Assembly: GCA_016776725.1 (NCBI GenBank) | Contig: JADHSV010000005.1 | Coordinates: 18,974 to 82,973 of the forward strand | From: Rhodospirillales bacterium | Lineage (GTDB): Bacteria; Pseudomonadota; Alphaproteobacteria; Rhodospirillales; Shumkoniaceae | DNA length: 64,000 nucleotides | Direction of reading: 5' to 3' | Part shown: positions 44,436 through 53,962 of the stretch, piece after piece | How positions within the stretch are numbered: the stretch's first letter is position 1 | How the letters are laid out: each line of letters starts with the position of its first letter | Program-made: the position numbers and the translations under genes | The notes under the pieces: model-generated | Databases searched by the model: none | Told to the model about the DNA's origin: nothing | Seen by the model: only the letters and a program-made list of their open reading frames with translations

Positions 44436-44953
44436 CGCTCACCACCTCCGGGCACCGGCATCGGTGCGCACGGGTGCGCCGCATCTGATATGGATTGCAG
44501 GCTGCGGACCTGTTCCTCGACCGCTTCAAAACGTTCCGTCGTGCGCGCGATCTTGTCGCTAAGCATCTGCATCACGCCCAGCGCGGTGTCTGGATTCTCG
44601 GTCACCATGCGCAGGAACATATCGCCTTCAATCTGTATCACCTTGACCGCACCCTTGGCGCGGATCGTGGCGACCCTGGGCGAATTCCTGAAAATGGCCA
44701 TCTCGCCGAACAATTCGTGGCGACCGAGCGTTCCCACGACCATCTCATGACCGGCATCACCAGCACAGATCAATACCTCGCCCTCGTCAATCAGGTAGGC
44801 GCTGTCGGCCTCTTCGCCTTCGAAGAAAAGGACTTCGCCGTCGTCGAAGGTCAAATAATCGCTGGCGAATGCCAGAAGCTTTAGTTTCGCGGAGTCCAGC
44901 TTCGAAAACATCGGGACACTCCGCAAAACCTGAACCGCTTCACCAAAATCCAC
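44432..44953 (-). CDS. Cyclic-nucleotide-binding domain protein
   Basis: 173 aa, GTG start at 44953 preceded by AAGGGAG. Residues about 10-130 form one cNMP-binding (CRP-like) domain with the phosphate-binding cassette FGEMAIFRNSPRVATIRA, including the Glu and Arg that contact cAMP/cGMP. A short helix follows; no DNA-binding or kinase domain is present, so it is a stand-alone sensor or adaptor. It is 49 bases downstream of the degenerate ABC gene and overlaps the methyltransferase gene. Confidence 0.88.
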   Translation of the reverse strand: MDFGEAVQVLRSVPMFSKLDSAKLKLLAFASDYLTFDDGEVLFFEGEEADSAYLIDEGEVLICAGDAGHEMVVGTLGRHELFGEMAIFRNSPRVATIRAKGAVKVIQIEGDMFLRMVTENPDTALGVMQMLSDKIARTTERFEAVEEQVRSLQSISDAAHPCAPMPVPGGGER

Positions 44954-45002
44954 GGATCAACTCCCTTTCTCACGGTTACAATAAATGGCCTCCGGGCGTA
45001 TT

Positions 45003-47651
45003 TTACTCGGCTGCCGTCGCGCGCTCCAGCCAACCCCCTGGTCTGCCCAGATCGGAAACCGACCCCTGCTCCAACACCTTGCCACTTTCCATGACAACTG
45101 CATAGTCGAACAGGCGGGCCTGATCAATCTGGTTTAGAACCCAAATCAACCCGCGGCCCTTCATTTCCTCGAATATTCCCTTCATGATGAAATCCTGGAC
45201 GCTGGGGGCCATGGCCGCCGTCGCGCCGTCAAGCACCAGAATATCCGGCCGTTTCAGCAAGCTTCTTGCGATACCCAGTTGTTGCCGCTGGCCGGTGGTC
45301 AGACGTCCGCCGCCGATACCGACCGGCGCTTCAAGACCCAAATCCAGGATCGCGCGGCGCAATTTCAGGGAATTGACAACTTCTTCTATGGCCTCGCCGA
45401 CGTTCTTCTCCGCCTGCCGCCGGCCATAAACCAGGCGGCCGAACAGAATGTTATCCTGCACGGAGGCCGCGGCGTTGTATTCGCCTGCATCAAAAAATGC
45501 GACCGACGGACGCAGGCCGGGCGGCAATTCCTCGGCAAAAAGCCGGCGGGCATTCAGTAACTTATCCTGCATATCGTCATCGATAAGCCCAAGCCGGTGG
45601 CGTGCCGGTATCAGGCGGAACGGCAACGACAGAAGCATACTGCGTTCTTCGGCATTAAGTTCTTCAACGCCCGAAGCATCAACCCGGCGCACAATTTGCT
45701 GAAACTCGGGCAGTTGCTCGGCCGAGATAAAGCTGAATCGCTCGAAATACTCATGATCGGCGGGAACGTCCTGAAAAAGCTCGACCATGATCGAAGCAAG
45801 TTTCACACCGGTTTCGAGGATACCGTTTGTCAGGCTGGCTTTATCAAGGATTGAACGGACGTATTCGTTGTCGCCCAGATTATCCAAATCGAACGCGTCG
45901 CCGATGGGCGTCCCGAACAGCAGGTTTTCGGCCATCGTCATGTTGACGTTGTAGCGATCCGCATCAAAGGGTTCGACCAGCTTGGATAACGCGGGATCCC
46001 CCTCGAACCGGTCTCGCAGGACCGCACGCGCTTCAAGAATTTGCCCCGCGAGGTCAGGTCTGGCAACCGGGTCCAGAGGACTGTTCAAACCGAAACGATA
46101 AACACCGTCTTCCAAATCGACGGTACGCAAAACCTCGAGGGTACGCTGGGTCAAACCCTCGGCATCGGCGACCCCGGCGGCGTCGAGATCAATCCAATCG
46201 GCCTTTATGTCGCTGACGGTATTACCGGAAGCCGCCGCTTCATCAACGAACCACTCGTGGTCCTTCTTGTCGTTTCCGGTGTAATCGGCGGCGCGCAGGG
46301 GCCGATGCTTCAGCCCGTAATACAGGTTTTCGGCGACGGTACCCGAAAACAGAAAGGCGTTTTCATCCACATAGGCGATACGGCGTCCGGTAACGGCCTC
46401 GGGTTGCGACGCCAAATTCAAATCGCCAATTCGAACCGTTCCCGAGGTCGGAGCAAGAAGCCGCGCGAGAATTTTAGCGACCCCCGATCGTCCGGCGCCG
46501 CCTGCGCCGATAATGGCCATCCGGTGCCCCCCGTCGAAGCTTAAGTTGGCGCCATCGACCATCTTGAAGCCGCCCTCCTCTTCAAGAACGAGGTTGGTGG
46601 CAATGACGCTGCCCCGCAATTGCGGAAGCGGGTCGGGCTCATCGCGCTGCAACTCTGTGTCCATCATGTCGGCGGGCTGGAATTGCTCGACCAGTTGCTC
46701 GTATTTGATACGGGCGTCCTCTTTCGTCTGGTAGTAGCGCAGAAGTTCCTTCCAGGGGCCGGAAAGGTCTTTGTAGGCGGCAAGGATTGCGACCAGGGCG
46801 CCGAACGTAAGGTCACCGGCAATCACCAGGTATCCGCCGATCGAGTAGAATAGAAACGGCGTCAGCTGGCCGAGAAAATTATTGAGAAATTTGATAAAGA
46901 ATTTTTTGCGGTAAATTTGATAACGGATATGGAATATCAGTCCGACCCGGCTGGAAAAATCAGCCAACTCCAGCTCGGAAGTGTCATTGGAGTGGATTTC
47001 CTGAATTCCCGAGACGGTTTCGCCGATGCGCTCGGACAGCTTGCGCACCGCCTGCACCCGCTGCTTGGCCAGAGCGTTTACGCGCCGTTGCAGCTTGGGA
47101 ATTATATACATCTGGGCGGGATAGAGGGCGACTGCGGCTAGGCCCAATATGGGATCTTGCACGAACATGAAAATCAGGATCGTGAGCAACGTTCCGCCCT
47201 GGAATGCCGGACCGGCGAAAGCATCGCCGAAAAAACCGCCCAGCGGCTCGCCTTCCACCGTAATCATGGCAATGATTTCGCCTTGCGAAATACGCCGGAA
47301 ATGGGGCAGCGGAAAGCGCAAAACACGGCCGAAAAGCTCATAGCGCAGACGGCGCAACATACGCTCGCCCAATTGCCCCTTGAAAACGTTAATCCAGAAT
47401 TTGAACCCGCCATTGACGAAAACCAGGCAGATAAACCCCATGCAGAGCAAAAGCAGGAACTCCACCTGCTCAAAGGAAGTCCCGAAAACCTCGCGGGGGA
47501 AATCCGTGCCGCCGATTGCCTCGTTGATGATTGTCTTGGGCAAATCCAGCGTCATGTATAGAAACGGGAACGAAAACAGCGTCGCCCCCAGCAAAATCAA
47601 CTGCTTTGCCTTACTGTGCGCGAAAATGTAGCGGAATAACGTCGGCTCCAT
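45003..47651 (-). CDS. Non-canonical ABC exporter-like protein with degenerate ATPase and large insertion
   Basis: 882 aa from the ATG at 47651, with GGGGGAGAGG upstream. Residues 1 to about 320 form a type I exporter-like membrane domain. The ATPase domain is abnormal: Walker A is GAGGAGRSG (382-390) with Arg replacing the Lys; the Q-loop position reads YVDENAFLFSG; the signature is LTTGQR (784-789); Walker B ends ILVLDG (804-809) with Gly in place of catalytic Glu; the H-loop position is Asn (WVLNQ, 840). Signature and Walker A are about 395 residues apart instead of about 100. The extra region repeats a Q-loop-like motif: TVAENLYYG (438-446), TMAENLLFG (572-580) and SVQDNILFG (730-738). 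It may be ATP-binding but hydrolysis-impaired; the role is unknown. Confidence 0.85.
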   Translation of the reverse strand: MEPTLFRYIFAHSKAKQLILLGATLFSFPFLYMTLDLPKTIINEAIGGTDFPREVFGTSFEQVEFLLLLCMGFICLVFVNGGFKFWINVFKGQLGERMLRRLRYELFGRVLRFPLPHFRRISQGEIIAMITVEGEPLGGFFGDAFAGPAFQGGTLLTILIFMFVQDPILGLAAVALYPAQMYIIPKLQRRVNALAKQRVQAVRKLSERIGETVSGIQEIHSNDTSELELADFSSRVGLIFHIRYQIYRKKFFIKFLNNFLGQLTPFLFYSIGGYLVIAGDLTFGALVAILAAYKDLSGPWKELLRYYQTKEDARIKYEQLVEQFQPADMMDTELQRDEPDPLPQLRGSVIATNLVLEEEGGFKMVDGANLSFDGGHRMAIIGAGGAGRSGVAKILARLLAPTSGTVRIGDLNLASQPEAVTGRRIAYVDENAFLFSGTVAENLYYGLKHRPLRAADYTGNDKKDHEWFVDEAAASGNTVSDIKADWIDLDAAGVADAEGLTQRTLEVLRTVDLEDGVYRFGLNSPLDPVARPDLAGQILEARAVLRDRFEGDPALSKLVEPFDADRYNVNMTMAENLLFGTPIGDAFDLDNLGDNEYVRSILDKASLTNGILETGVKLASIMVELFQDVPADHEYFERFSFISAEQLPEFQQIVRRVDASGVEELNAEERSMLLSLPFRLIPARHRLGLIDDDMQDKLLNARRLFAEELPPGLRPSVAFFDAGEYNAAASVQDNILFGRLVYGRRQAEKNVGEAIEEVVNSLKLRRAILDLGLEAPVGIGGGRLTTGQRQQLGIARSLLKRPDILVLDGATAAMAPSVQDFIMKGIFEEMKGRGLIWVLNQIDQARLFDYAVVMESGKVLEQGSVSDLGRPGGWLERATAAE

Positions 47652-47724
47652 GCCTCTCCCCCAAAGCACCGTCAGTTTTTCTTCCACCTAACAAAAGAAA
47701 TAGGCATTTTCAGCGGCTATACAA

Positions 47725-49554
47725 TCAGCTTGTCCGTTCCCCGGCGCGCTTTTCCTCAATGCGGATGATCGCCGGATTCTCCACCTCTCGGGTCAAATCA
47801 TATTCCAGAACTTCGATCGCATCGGCATTTTTCGGCCCGATTCTGGACAGGTTTATGGCCGACAGGGCGTCGCGCAGCGGTCCGTTTCTATCTGTTTTAC
47901 GCATTCGCACGAAAAGTCTGTCCGCCCCTCGCCGGCACGCCCGATCCGCATACCAGTGGAGAAACGCCTCTTCCACGCGTTTTCTCGCCACCCGGCATGA
48001 CATCACAAAATCAATCAACACCGGCCCGTCATCCTCCAGACGAACCGCGGCAAACCCGACGACACCGTAGTCACCGTAATCATCGGCGACATCGAAAGCG
48101 AAGCATTCAACGTTTACATCCTTTAGAAGTGCCTGGAATTCAGGTTCGGTATAGCGCGTGGCAGAAAGATTGAACTGATTACTGCGCTGCAAAAGCTCAA
48201 GGCAACGTGGAATGCGCGTCTCCGACACCGGGCCGATACACATCACCATGTTGCAGCTTTTCAAAAAGTCATCGATGTCGCCATCCCACGACCCCGAAAC
48301 CTTTTTGCGCCGGGCCTGGGCGAGATAGCTTTGGCGCCGGGTTCGGCTTGTTTCGGTCACCGGCACATCGAATTCGGGACGGGAAAGAAGTTCGTCGATG
48401 CGGGCCGCGTCAAACGTCCTGACCTGCGGCAGGGTTCGACCCACTTCCCCACGTTCAAAGGCCGAATCGTCGATAAACGCGAAGGTATCGACGTTGATAT
48501 CCAGTTCCTCCGCAATTTTGCGCAGACTCCCGCTTTTCGGCCCCCAATGGATCGCCGGATATAGAAAATAGTCGGCCAGTCCCAACTCTTCGATTTTTGG
48601 CCATGCCCGGTCGAAATCATTTTTACTGGCGATGGTTTGAAGAATTCCGCGCGCATCCAACTGGCGGATCAATTCCATCGCCACCGGTCTCGGAACAACC
48701 CCGTCGGGCCCGTCTTCGCCAATGATGCCGTCCCAGATCGTTCCGTCCAGATCCCAGGCGACGCACTTTACCTTGTCGGCGGGCACGGGCCCGGCACCCG
48801 ACGTATTTTCAAAGGCCACCACATCGAGCCACGTGAATATCAGGCGAAGGGGCGCATCGTTGTCGGGCCAGACCCTTATCTTTCCGGGCTCCTCCGGCAA
48901 CTCGGATGCGGGAACCACAAGCTCATTCCAGCCGTGGGAAACATCAAGGCTGCGCCGGAAAACGGTCTGATTGCGTTTCTCGCCGTCTCCTTCACGGTCG
49001 ATTTCGATCTGCAGCCGGTGTTGGTCCTCGTCCGGAGAGAAAAAACGGACCAATAGAGCATCGGCGTTTCCACCGTCTATTCCGGTGTTGGCGAAGGTGC
49101 GGCGAATCAGGCGTTTGCGGGACTTGCGGATTTTTTCGGCCAAACCGTACGCAATTGGCAGCCCGCGAACCACAGCCTCGGCGCGTTCAAGAACGTCGGG
49201 CCGCCAGACCATGGCCCGTAATTCACGAACGGGAAAAAGTGAAGGGCGGCCCGGCCAATAAGCCTCAAGTTTGGCCCACCGCCGGAAACGAACATCGGCC
49301 CCATAGGGAAAAAGACCGTCAAAACTGGAATTCGCCGCAATTCCGTATTCGAACCGCGCACATTTTCCGTCGGCGCGGCGCGCGTATAGCGGACATGTGG
49401 AATAGCAAGACGGCAGCGCGCACTCGACGCAATGCTCCTCCCAAACGAGGGCCGCAGCCATAGCAACATGCGGGCCGGACGGGGCCGCCGCTATGGCATC
49501 GGCGGTATGTTCCCGCCGCCAGCCGCTTCGATCCTTCCACGCCCGTTGATACAT
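47725..49554 (-). CDS. FkbH-like HAD-IIIC/acyltransferase-type protein with N-terminal Cys cluster
   Basis: 609 aa. Residues about 260-430 form a HAD domain with the nucleophile motif WDLDGT (Asp268, Asp270), SKNDFD and the acidic FIDDSAFE motif, in the FkbH family. The C-terminal part (about 430-590) is GNAT-like, as in FkbH proteins that load glyceryl-type or other acyl groups. The first 70 residues hold five Cys (42, 45, 50, 54, 65; CVECALPSC, YSTCPL) suggesting a metal or Fe-S site, which is unusual. FkbH-type proteins occur in polyketide, capsule and glycan clusters. It is divergent from the glycosyltransferase series. Confidence 0.82.
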   Translation of the reverse strand: MYQRAWKDRSGWRREHTADAIAAAPSGPHVAMAAALVWEEHCVECALPSCYSTCPLYARRADGKCARFEYGIAANSSFDGLFPYGADVRFRRWAKLEAYWPGRPSLFPVRELRAMVWRPDVLERAEAVVRGLPIAYGLAEKIRKSRKRLIRRTFANTGIDGGNADALLVRFFSPDEDQHRLQIEIDREGDGEKRNQTVFRRSLDVSHGWNELVVPASELPEEPGKIRVWPDNDAPLRLIFTWLDVVAFENTSGAGPVPADKVKCVAWDLDGTIWDGIIGEDGPDGVVPRPVAMELIRQLDARGILQTIASKNDFDRAWPKIEELGLADYFLYPAIHWGPKSGSLRKIAEELDINVDTFAFIDDSAFERGEVGRTLPQVRTFDAARIDELLSRPEFDVPVTETSRTRRQSYLAQARRKKVSGSWDGDIDDFLKSCNMVMCIGPVSETRIPRCLELLQRSNQFNLSATRYTEPEFQALLKDVNVECFAFDVADDYGDYGVVGFAAVRLEDDGPVLIDFVMSCRVARKRVEEAFLHWYADRACRRGADRLFVRMRKTDRNGPLRDALSAINLSRIGPKNADAIEVLEYDLTREVENPAIIRIEEKRAGERTS

Positions 49555-49721
49555 ATCACCCCGTCCACAAAATCGCCGCTAGTTCAGCGTCGCACCGCAC
49601 ATTTGGTCAAATCTTCGTGCTTTCAAAAAAATAATGCGGCGGGCAAGTCCATGAAAGCCCATATCTACGTTTCCCTGATCATTAATTTTTGTTTTTCTCC
49701 AAAGCGTTGGAGTGTAGCATC

Positions 49722-50990
49722 ATGGGTAACCTTTTGGGGGAGAGTGGGGACAACGTCTTGAGCCGAAAGAGAGAAAACACGCGTCTCATGATTTACAGTC
49801 ATGATTCGTTCGGCCTTGGCCATTTGCGCCGCTGCCGCGCTATTGCCCATTCGCTTGTCGGGCATCGACGGGATCTTTCGGTGCTGATCCTGTCCGGTTC
49901 TCCCATCGTCGGCAGTTTCGATTTCCACGGCAGGGTTGATTTCGTGCGCATCCCAGGCGTCATCAAATTGCGCCGTGGCGACTACACGTCGTTGAATCTG
50001 GACATCGGCATTGATGATATGCTGGCGTTACGCGCGTCCATTATCCATCACACGGCGGAAACCTTCGCGCCTGACATCTTCCTGGTCGACAAGGAACCGA
50101 CGGGACTGCGCGGCGAAGTTCTTGATACCCTGACCATGTTGAAGGCGCGCGGATCGACATTGGTGCTGGGCCTACGCGACGTCATGGACGAACCGGCCAA
50201 ACTGGCCCGCGAATGGAACCGCAAAAAGGCCATCCCGGCCCTGCGCGACCTTTACGACCACATCTGGGTCTACGGTCCGCCGGATATCTGTGATCCGCTG
50301 GAAGGCGTGCCGGTTCCCGAAGCGGTCAGGCAAAAGGTAACGTTTACCGGTTATCTGCGAAGAACATGGTCGCAGGCAGCCATGCCCGCGCCGCCAATTC
50401 CGGCCATTGGCAATCAGCCATACTTGCTGATCACCACCGGCGGTGGCGGCGACGGCGCCAGTCTGATTGACTGGGTGCTCAGAGCCTATGAACACGACCC
50501 GGGAATTCCTTACCCCGCACTGATGGTTCTGGGCCCCTTCATGCGGACAAATCAGCAGGCCGATTTCATGCAACGGGTTGCCCGGCTTGAAAACGTGCAT
50601 GCGATCACCTTCGACGCCCATATCGAAAGCCTTCTGGCCGGCGCCGCCGGCGTGGTCGCCATGGGCGGATATAACACGTACTGCGAAATCCTTTCTTTCG
50701 ACAAACCAAGCGTTATCGTTCCCAGAACCGTGCCGCGCATGGAACAGTACATCCGGGCGTCGCGGGCCGAAGACCTGGGGCTGGCGCGCATGCTCGTCGA
50801 CGACGGCGAATGCGCGCCGCACGATATGGCCCGGGCGCTTCGCGACCTTCCGCACCAACCGCGGCCATCCACGGTCCAAATTCCGGGTATGCTGGACGGA
50901 CTGTCGGTCGTGAACGGATTGGTCGATCAATGGCTTAACCGACGCGCAACAAGCCCCGCTCCCATATCGCTGGTCAATAAAAGCGCCTGA
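49722..50990 (+). CDS. COG4671-like glycosyltransferase (MurG/GT28-type fold)
   Basis: About 422 aa from the ATG at 49722 (GGAG nine bases upstream); a downstream TTG at 49758 and ATG near the LMIYSHDS sequence are other possible starts. SHDSFGLGHLRRCRAIA near the N-terminus is the GH-containing acceptor-side motif of the predicted glycosyltransferase family that also contains the gene at 53962. The C-terminal half has LLITTGGGGDGASL and AGVVAMGGYNTYCEILSF, the nucleotide-sugar binding pattern of GT-B enzymes. First gene of the plus-strand glycan series. Substrates unknown. Confidence 0.8.
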   Translation: MGNLLGESGDNVLSRKRENTRLMIYSHDSFGLGHLRRCRAIAHSLVGHRRDLSVLILSGSPIVGSFDFHGRVDFVRIPGVIKLRRGDYTSLNLDIGIDDMLALRASIIHHTAETFAPDIFLVDKEPTGLRGEVLDTLTMLKARGSTLVLGLRDVMDEPAKLAREWNRKKAIPALRDLYDHIWVYGPPDICDPLEGVPVPEAVRQKVTFTGYLRRTWSQAAMPAPPIPAIGNQPYLLITTGGGGDGASLIDWVLRAYEHDPGIPYPALMVLGPFMRTNQQADFMQRVARLENVHAITFDAHIESLLAGAAGVVAMGGYNTYCEILSFDKPSVIVPRTVPRMEQYIRASRAEDLGLARMLVDDGECAPHDMARALRDLPHQPRPSTVQIPGMLDGLSVVNGLVDQWLNRRATSPAPISLVNKSA

Positions 50991-50991
50991 T

Positions 50992-52227
50992 GTGAACGGT
51001 CCGGTCGCCATTGTCCTGAAAGGCTATCCTCGGCTGTCGGAGACCTTTATCGCCCAGGAAATCCACGCGCTGGAACAGCGCGGTCTCGATATTCGCCTCA
51101 TATCCCTGCGCCATCCGACCGACAAAAGACGCCACCCCGTGCATGACGAGATCAGTGCGCCGGTGAATTATCTGCCCGAATACCTTGGCGATGAGCCCGC
51201 CCGCGTCCTGCATGGGTGGCGGGCCGCGCGAAAAAAGCCGGGCTTCGGCCGGGCCTTGCGTGTCTGGCTTCGCGATCTTGTGCGCGACCCGACGCGCAAC
51301 CGCGTTCGCCGTTTTGGTCAGGCCTTGGTCCTGGCCATGGAACTGCCGCCCGACACTTCGCAAATTCATGCCCATTTTATGCACACGCCCGCCTCGGTCG
51401 CGCGCTATGCATCCATGATTTGTCAGGTGCCCTGGAGCTGTTCGGCTCACGCCAAGGACATCTGGACCTCGCCGGAGTGGGAAAAGCGCGAAAAACTGGC
51501 CGATTGCGATTGGCTGGTCACCTGCACCGCCGTCAATGCCGAACATCTGGCCGGTCTGGCTCTCCACCCGGAAAAGGTTTTGCTGGCCTATCACGGGCTC
51601 GATTTTGGACGCTTTGCGTGTCCGGCGCACAATCGCCCGCCCCGTGACGGAAGCGACGCCGACGATCCGGTCACCCTGCTTTCGGTGGGCCGCGCCGTCA
51701 ACAAGAAGGGGTTTGACGTGCTGCTGCAGGCTTTGGCTGAAATTCCGCCCGGTCTGCAATGGCGATACATTCATATCGGCGGCGGAGAGGACCTGGAAAC
51801 GCTGAAACGCCAGGCCGCCGATTTGTCCCTGAACGAGCGAATTTCCTGGCTGGGCGCATTGCCGCAAGAAGAGGTTTTGGCGAACTATCGCGGCGCCGAT
51901 CTTTTCGTTTTGCCGTGCCGCATATCCGCCAACGGGGACCGCGACGGTCTGCCCAACGTTCTTATGGAAGCGCAAAGTCAGGGGTTGGCCTGCGTGTCGA
52001 CCGACGTTTCAGCAATACCGGAATTGATCGCAAACGGGGTAACGGGCATCCTTGTACCGCCGGAGGACCGGCAAGCCCTCGCCCATGCGCTGGCCGGGCT
52101 GATTGCCCATCCGCCGGACCGGGTGCGCCTTGGCAAAGCCGGGTTGGAAAACGTCCGCGCCGGGTTCGGAATGGAAGCGGGACTGGACAAACTGGCTGCT
52201 GCGTTTGGATTGGAAGACCAGGACTAA
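50992..52227 (+). CDS. GT4-family glycosyltransferase
   Basis: 411 aa, GTG start one base after the previous stop. The N-terminal LKGYPRLSETFIAQEIHALE matches GT4 enzymes of exopolysaccharide synthesis; the C-terminal GT-B domain has LLSVGRAVNKKGFDVLLQAL and the donor-binding RDGLPNVLMEAQSQGL region. Likely transfers a sugar from a nucleotide donor at the cytoplasmic membrane face. The following GT4 gene begins three bases later. Confidence 0.9.
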   Translation: MNGPVAIVLKGYPRLSETFIAQEIHALEQRGLDIRLISLRHPTDKRRHPVHDEISAPVNYLPEYLGDEPARVLHGWRAARKKPGFGRALRVWLRDLVRDPTRNRVRRFGQALVLAMELPPDTSQIHAHFMHTPASVARYASMICQVPWSCSAHAKDIWTSPEWEKREKLADCDWLVTCTAVNAEHLAGLALHPEKVLLAYHGLDFGRFACPAHNRPPRDGSDADDPVTLLSVGRAVNKKGFDVLLQALAEIPPGLQWRYIHIGGGEDLETLKRQAADLSLNERISWLGALPQEEVLANYRGADLFVLPCRISANGDRDGLPNVLMEAQSQGLACVSTDVSAIPELIANGVTGILVPPEDRQALAHALAGLIAHPPDRVRLGKAGLENVRAGFGMEAGLDKLAAAFGLEDQD

Positions 52228-52229
52228 AA

Positions 52230-53360
52230 ATGCGAATCGCATTCTATGCGCCAATGAAATCCCCGGACCACCCGACGCCGTCGGGGGATCGCCGCATGGC
52301 AAGGGCCCTGATGGCCGCCCTTGACCTGGGTGGGCATCAGGTTGATCTGGCCAGTCAGTTTCGCAGCTACGATGCGACCGGGAACCGCGAAAATCAGGAA
52401 CGCCTTCGCGATATGGGAAGCCGTTTGGGGGCAAGTCTGGCGCAAAAACTGCTGCACACCCCGGACGCCGAAAAGCCCGACGCGTGGTTTACCTATCATT
52501 TGTATCACAAGGCGCCCGACTGGATCGGCCCACAGGTCTGTGAAGCGTTAAGCATTCCCTATTTTGTGGCCGAGGCCAGTTTCGCGCCGAAACAGGCGGG
52601 CGGGCCCTGGGAAATCGGGCATGACGCGGTGGCCGCAACGCTGGCCGTAGCAGACGGGGTTTTTACCCTGAACCCCAGTGACGCCGAATGTATCCTTCCC
52701 CTTCTGAAATCGGCCGGTTGCCACCATTCGCTTCTGCCGTTTCTGGATCCGTCGCCCTTCGATCAGGCCGTGAAATTGCGGTCCTCGCACCGAAACCAGA
52801 TTTCCGGCAAATTCAATATTCCCGGCGCCCCGCCCTGGCTGTTGACCGTGGCCATGATGCGCGAGGGCGATAAGTTTGCATCCTATCGGGTTCTGGCCGA
52901 CGCGCTGGAGGGCGTTCGCGAGGTGCCCTGGCAATTGGTTATCGTCGGCCACGGTCCGGCGGATTCAGAAACGCGAGCCCTGTTCGCCGCGCTGGACAAA
53001 CGCGTGAGCTTTCTGGGAGATATTGAAAGCGAGGACCTTCCGGCCATTTACGCGGCGTGTGACCTTTACGTGTGGCCGGCCGTCAATGAAGCCTACGGCA
53101 TGGCCATTCTGGAAGCCCAGGCCGCCGGTCTTCCGGTCATTGCCGCCGATGTTGGCGGCGTGGGCTCAATTGTCGCCCATGGCGACACGGGGCTGTTGGC
53201 GGCCACGCCCACTCCTTCGCTTCTCGCCGACGCGCTGGCCTCGATCCTGAAGGACCCGCCCCTGCACCGCGAATTCAGACGCGCCGCCATGGAGCGGGTG
53301 CGAGAACATCACACAATCGCCAGGGCAGCGAAGGCCCTTAGTGACGTCATCAAGGGCTGA
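52230..53360 (+). CDS. GT4-like glycosyltransferase
   Basis: 376 aa from the ATG at 52230, directly after the previous stop; the open frame that starts earlier runs inside the preceding gene and is rejected. The N-terminus (MRIAFYAPMKSPDHPTPSGDRRMAR) is typical of GT-B glycosyltransferases, and the EAYGMAILEAQAAGLPVIAAD segment is the E-x7-E-type donor site. A second GT4 enzyme next to the first suggests sequential sugar additions. Confidence 0.88.
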   Translation: MRIAFYAPMKSPDHPTPSGDRRMARALMAALDLGGHQVDLASQFRSYDATGNRENQERLRDMGSRLGASLAQKLLHTPDAEKPDAWFTYHLYHKAPDWIGPQVCEALSIPYFVAEASFAPKQAGGPWEIGHDAVAATLAVADGVFTLNPSDAECILPLLKSAGCHHSLLPFLDPSPFDQAVKLRSSHRNQISGKFNIPGAPPWLLTVAMMREGDKFASYRVLADALEGVREVPWQLVIVGHGPADSETRALFAALDKRVSFLGDIESEDLPAIYAACDLYVWPAVNEAYGMAILEAQAAGLPVIAADVGGVGSIVAHGDTGLLAATPTPSLLADALASILKDPPLHREFRRAAMERVREHHTIARAAKALSDVIKG

Positions 53361-53362
53361 TC

Positions 53363-53962
53363 ATGGAAACGCCAACCACCCCGCTCGTCTTCATTCGGCA
53401 CGGTCCGACCACATGGAACGCGGAAAAGCGGATTCAGGGCCGGGTCGATACTTCCCTGAGCGCCGAAGGGAGGAAATTTGTCGCCACATGGCGCATCCCC
53501 GACGAATTTACAGAGTTCAAATGGTATTCCAGCACCAAAAAGCGGGCCGTTGAAACGGCACGGATGTTGGGCCTCGATCCGGCGGTGGAACCCCTGCTGG
53601 CCGAAATGAACTGGGGAGAATGGGAAGGGCGCGTAATCGGCGAATTGCGCGCCGAATACGGCGAGGAAATGGCCGCCAACGAAAACCGCGGGCTTGATTT
53701 CCGCCCGCCCGGCGGCGAAAGCCCACGGGACGTTCAAAAGCGTGTCGCCGGGTGGATTGCGGCGACGGCGCGGGAGGGGCGGCCCGTCGGGGCCGTCGTC
53801 CATGCGGGCGTCATTCGCACCATCTATTGTCTGGCAAGCGGCTGGGATATGATCGGCAAGCCACCGGTCAAGCTTCTCGATGGAACGGCCCATCTGTTCG
53901 ATGTGGACGCCAGCGGTTTACCGTCGGTCTCGCGCCTGAACATTCCGTTGACGGAGGTGTGA
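53363..53962 (+). CDS. Histidine phosphatase superfamily protein
   Basis: 199 aa. The catalytic RHG motif is near the N-terminus (FIRHGPTTWN), the conserved acid/base Glu lies in the LAEMNWGEWEG segment, and the second His in VVHAGVI. This fold covers phosphoglycerate mutases, CobC-like and sugar-phosphate phosphatases. Its place between glycosyltransferase genes suggests removal of a phosphate from a glycan precursor. It begins two bases after the previous gene and overlaps the next by one base. Confidence 0.9.
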   Translation: METPTTPLVFIRHGPTTWNAEKRIQGRVDTSLSAEGRKFVATWRIPDEFTEFKWYSSTKKRAVETARMLGLDPAVEPLLAEMNWGEWEGRVIGELRAEYGEEMAANENRGLDFRPPGGESPRDVQKRVAGWIAATAREGRPVGAVVHAGVIRTIYCLASGWDMIGKPPVKLLDGTAHLFDVDASGLPSVSRLNIPLTEV

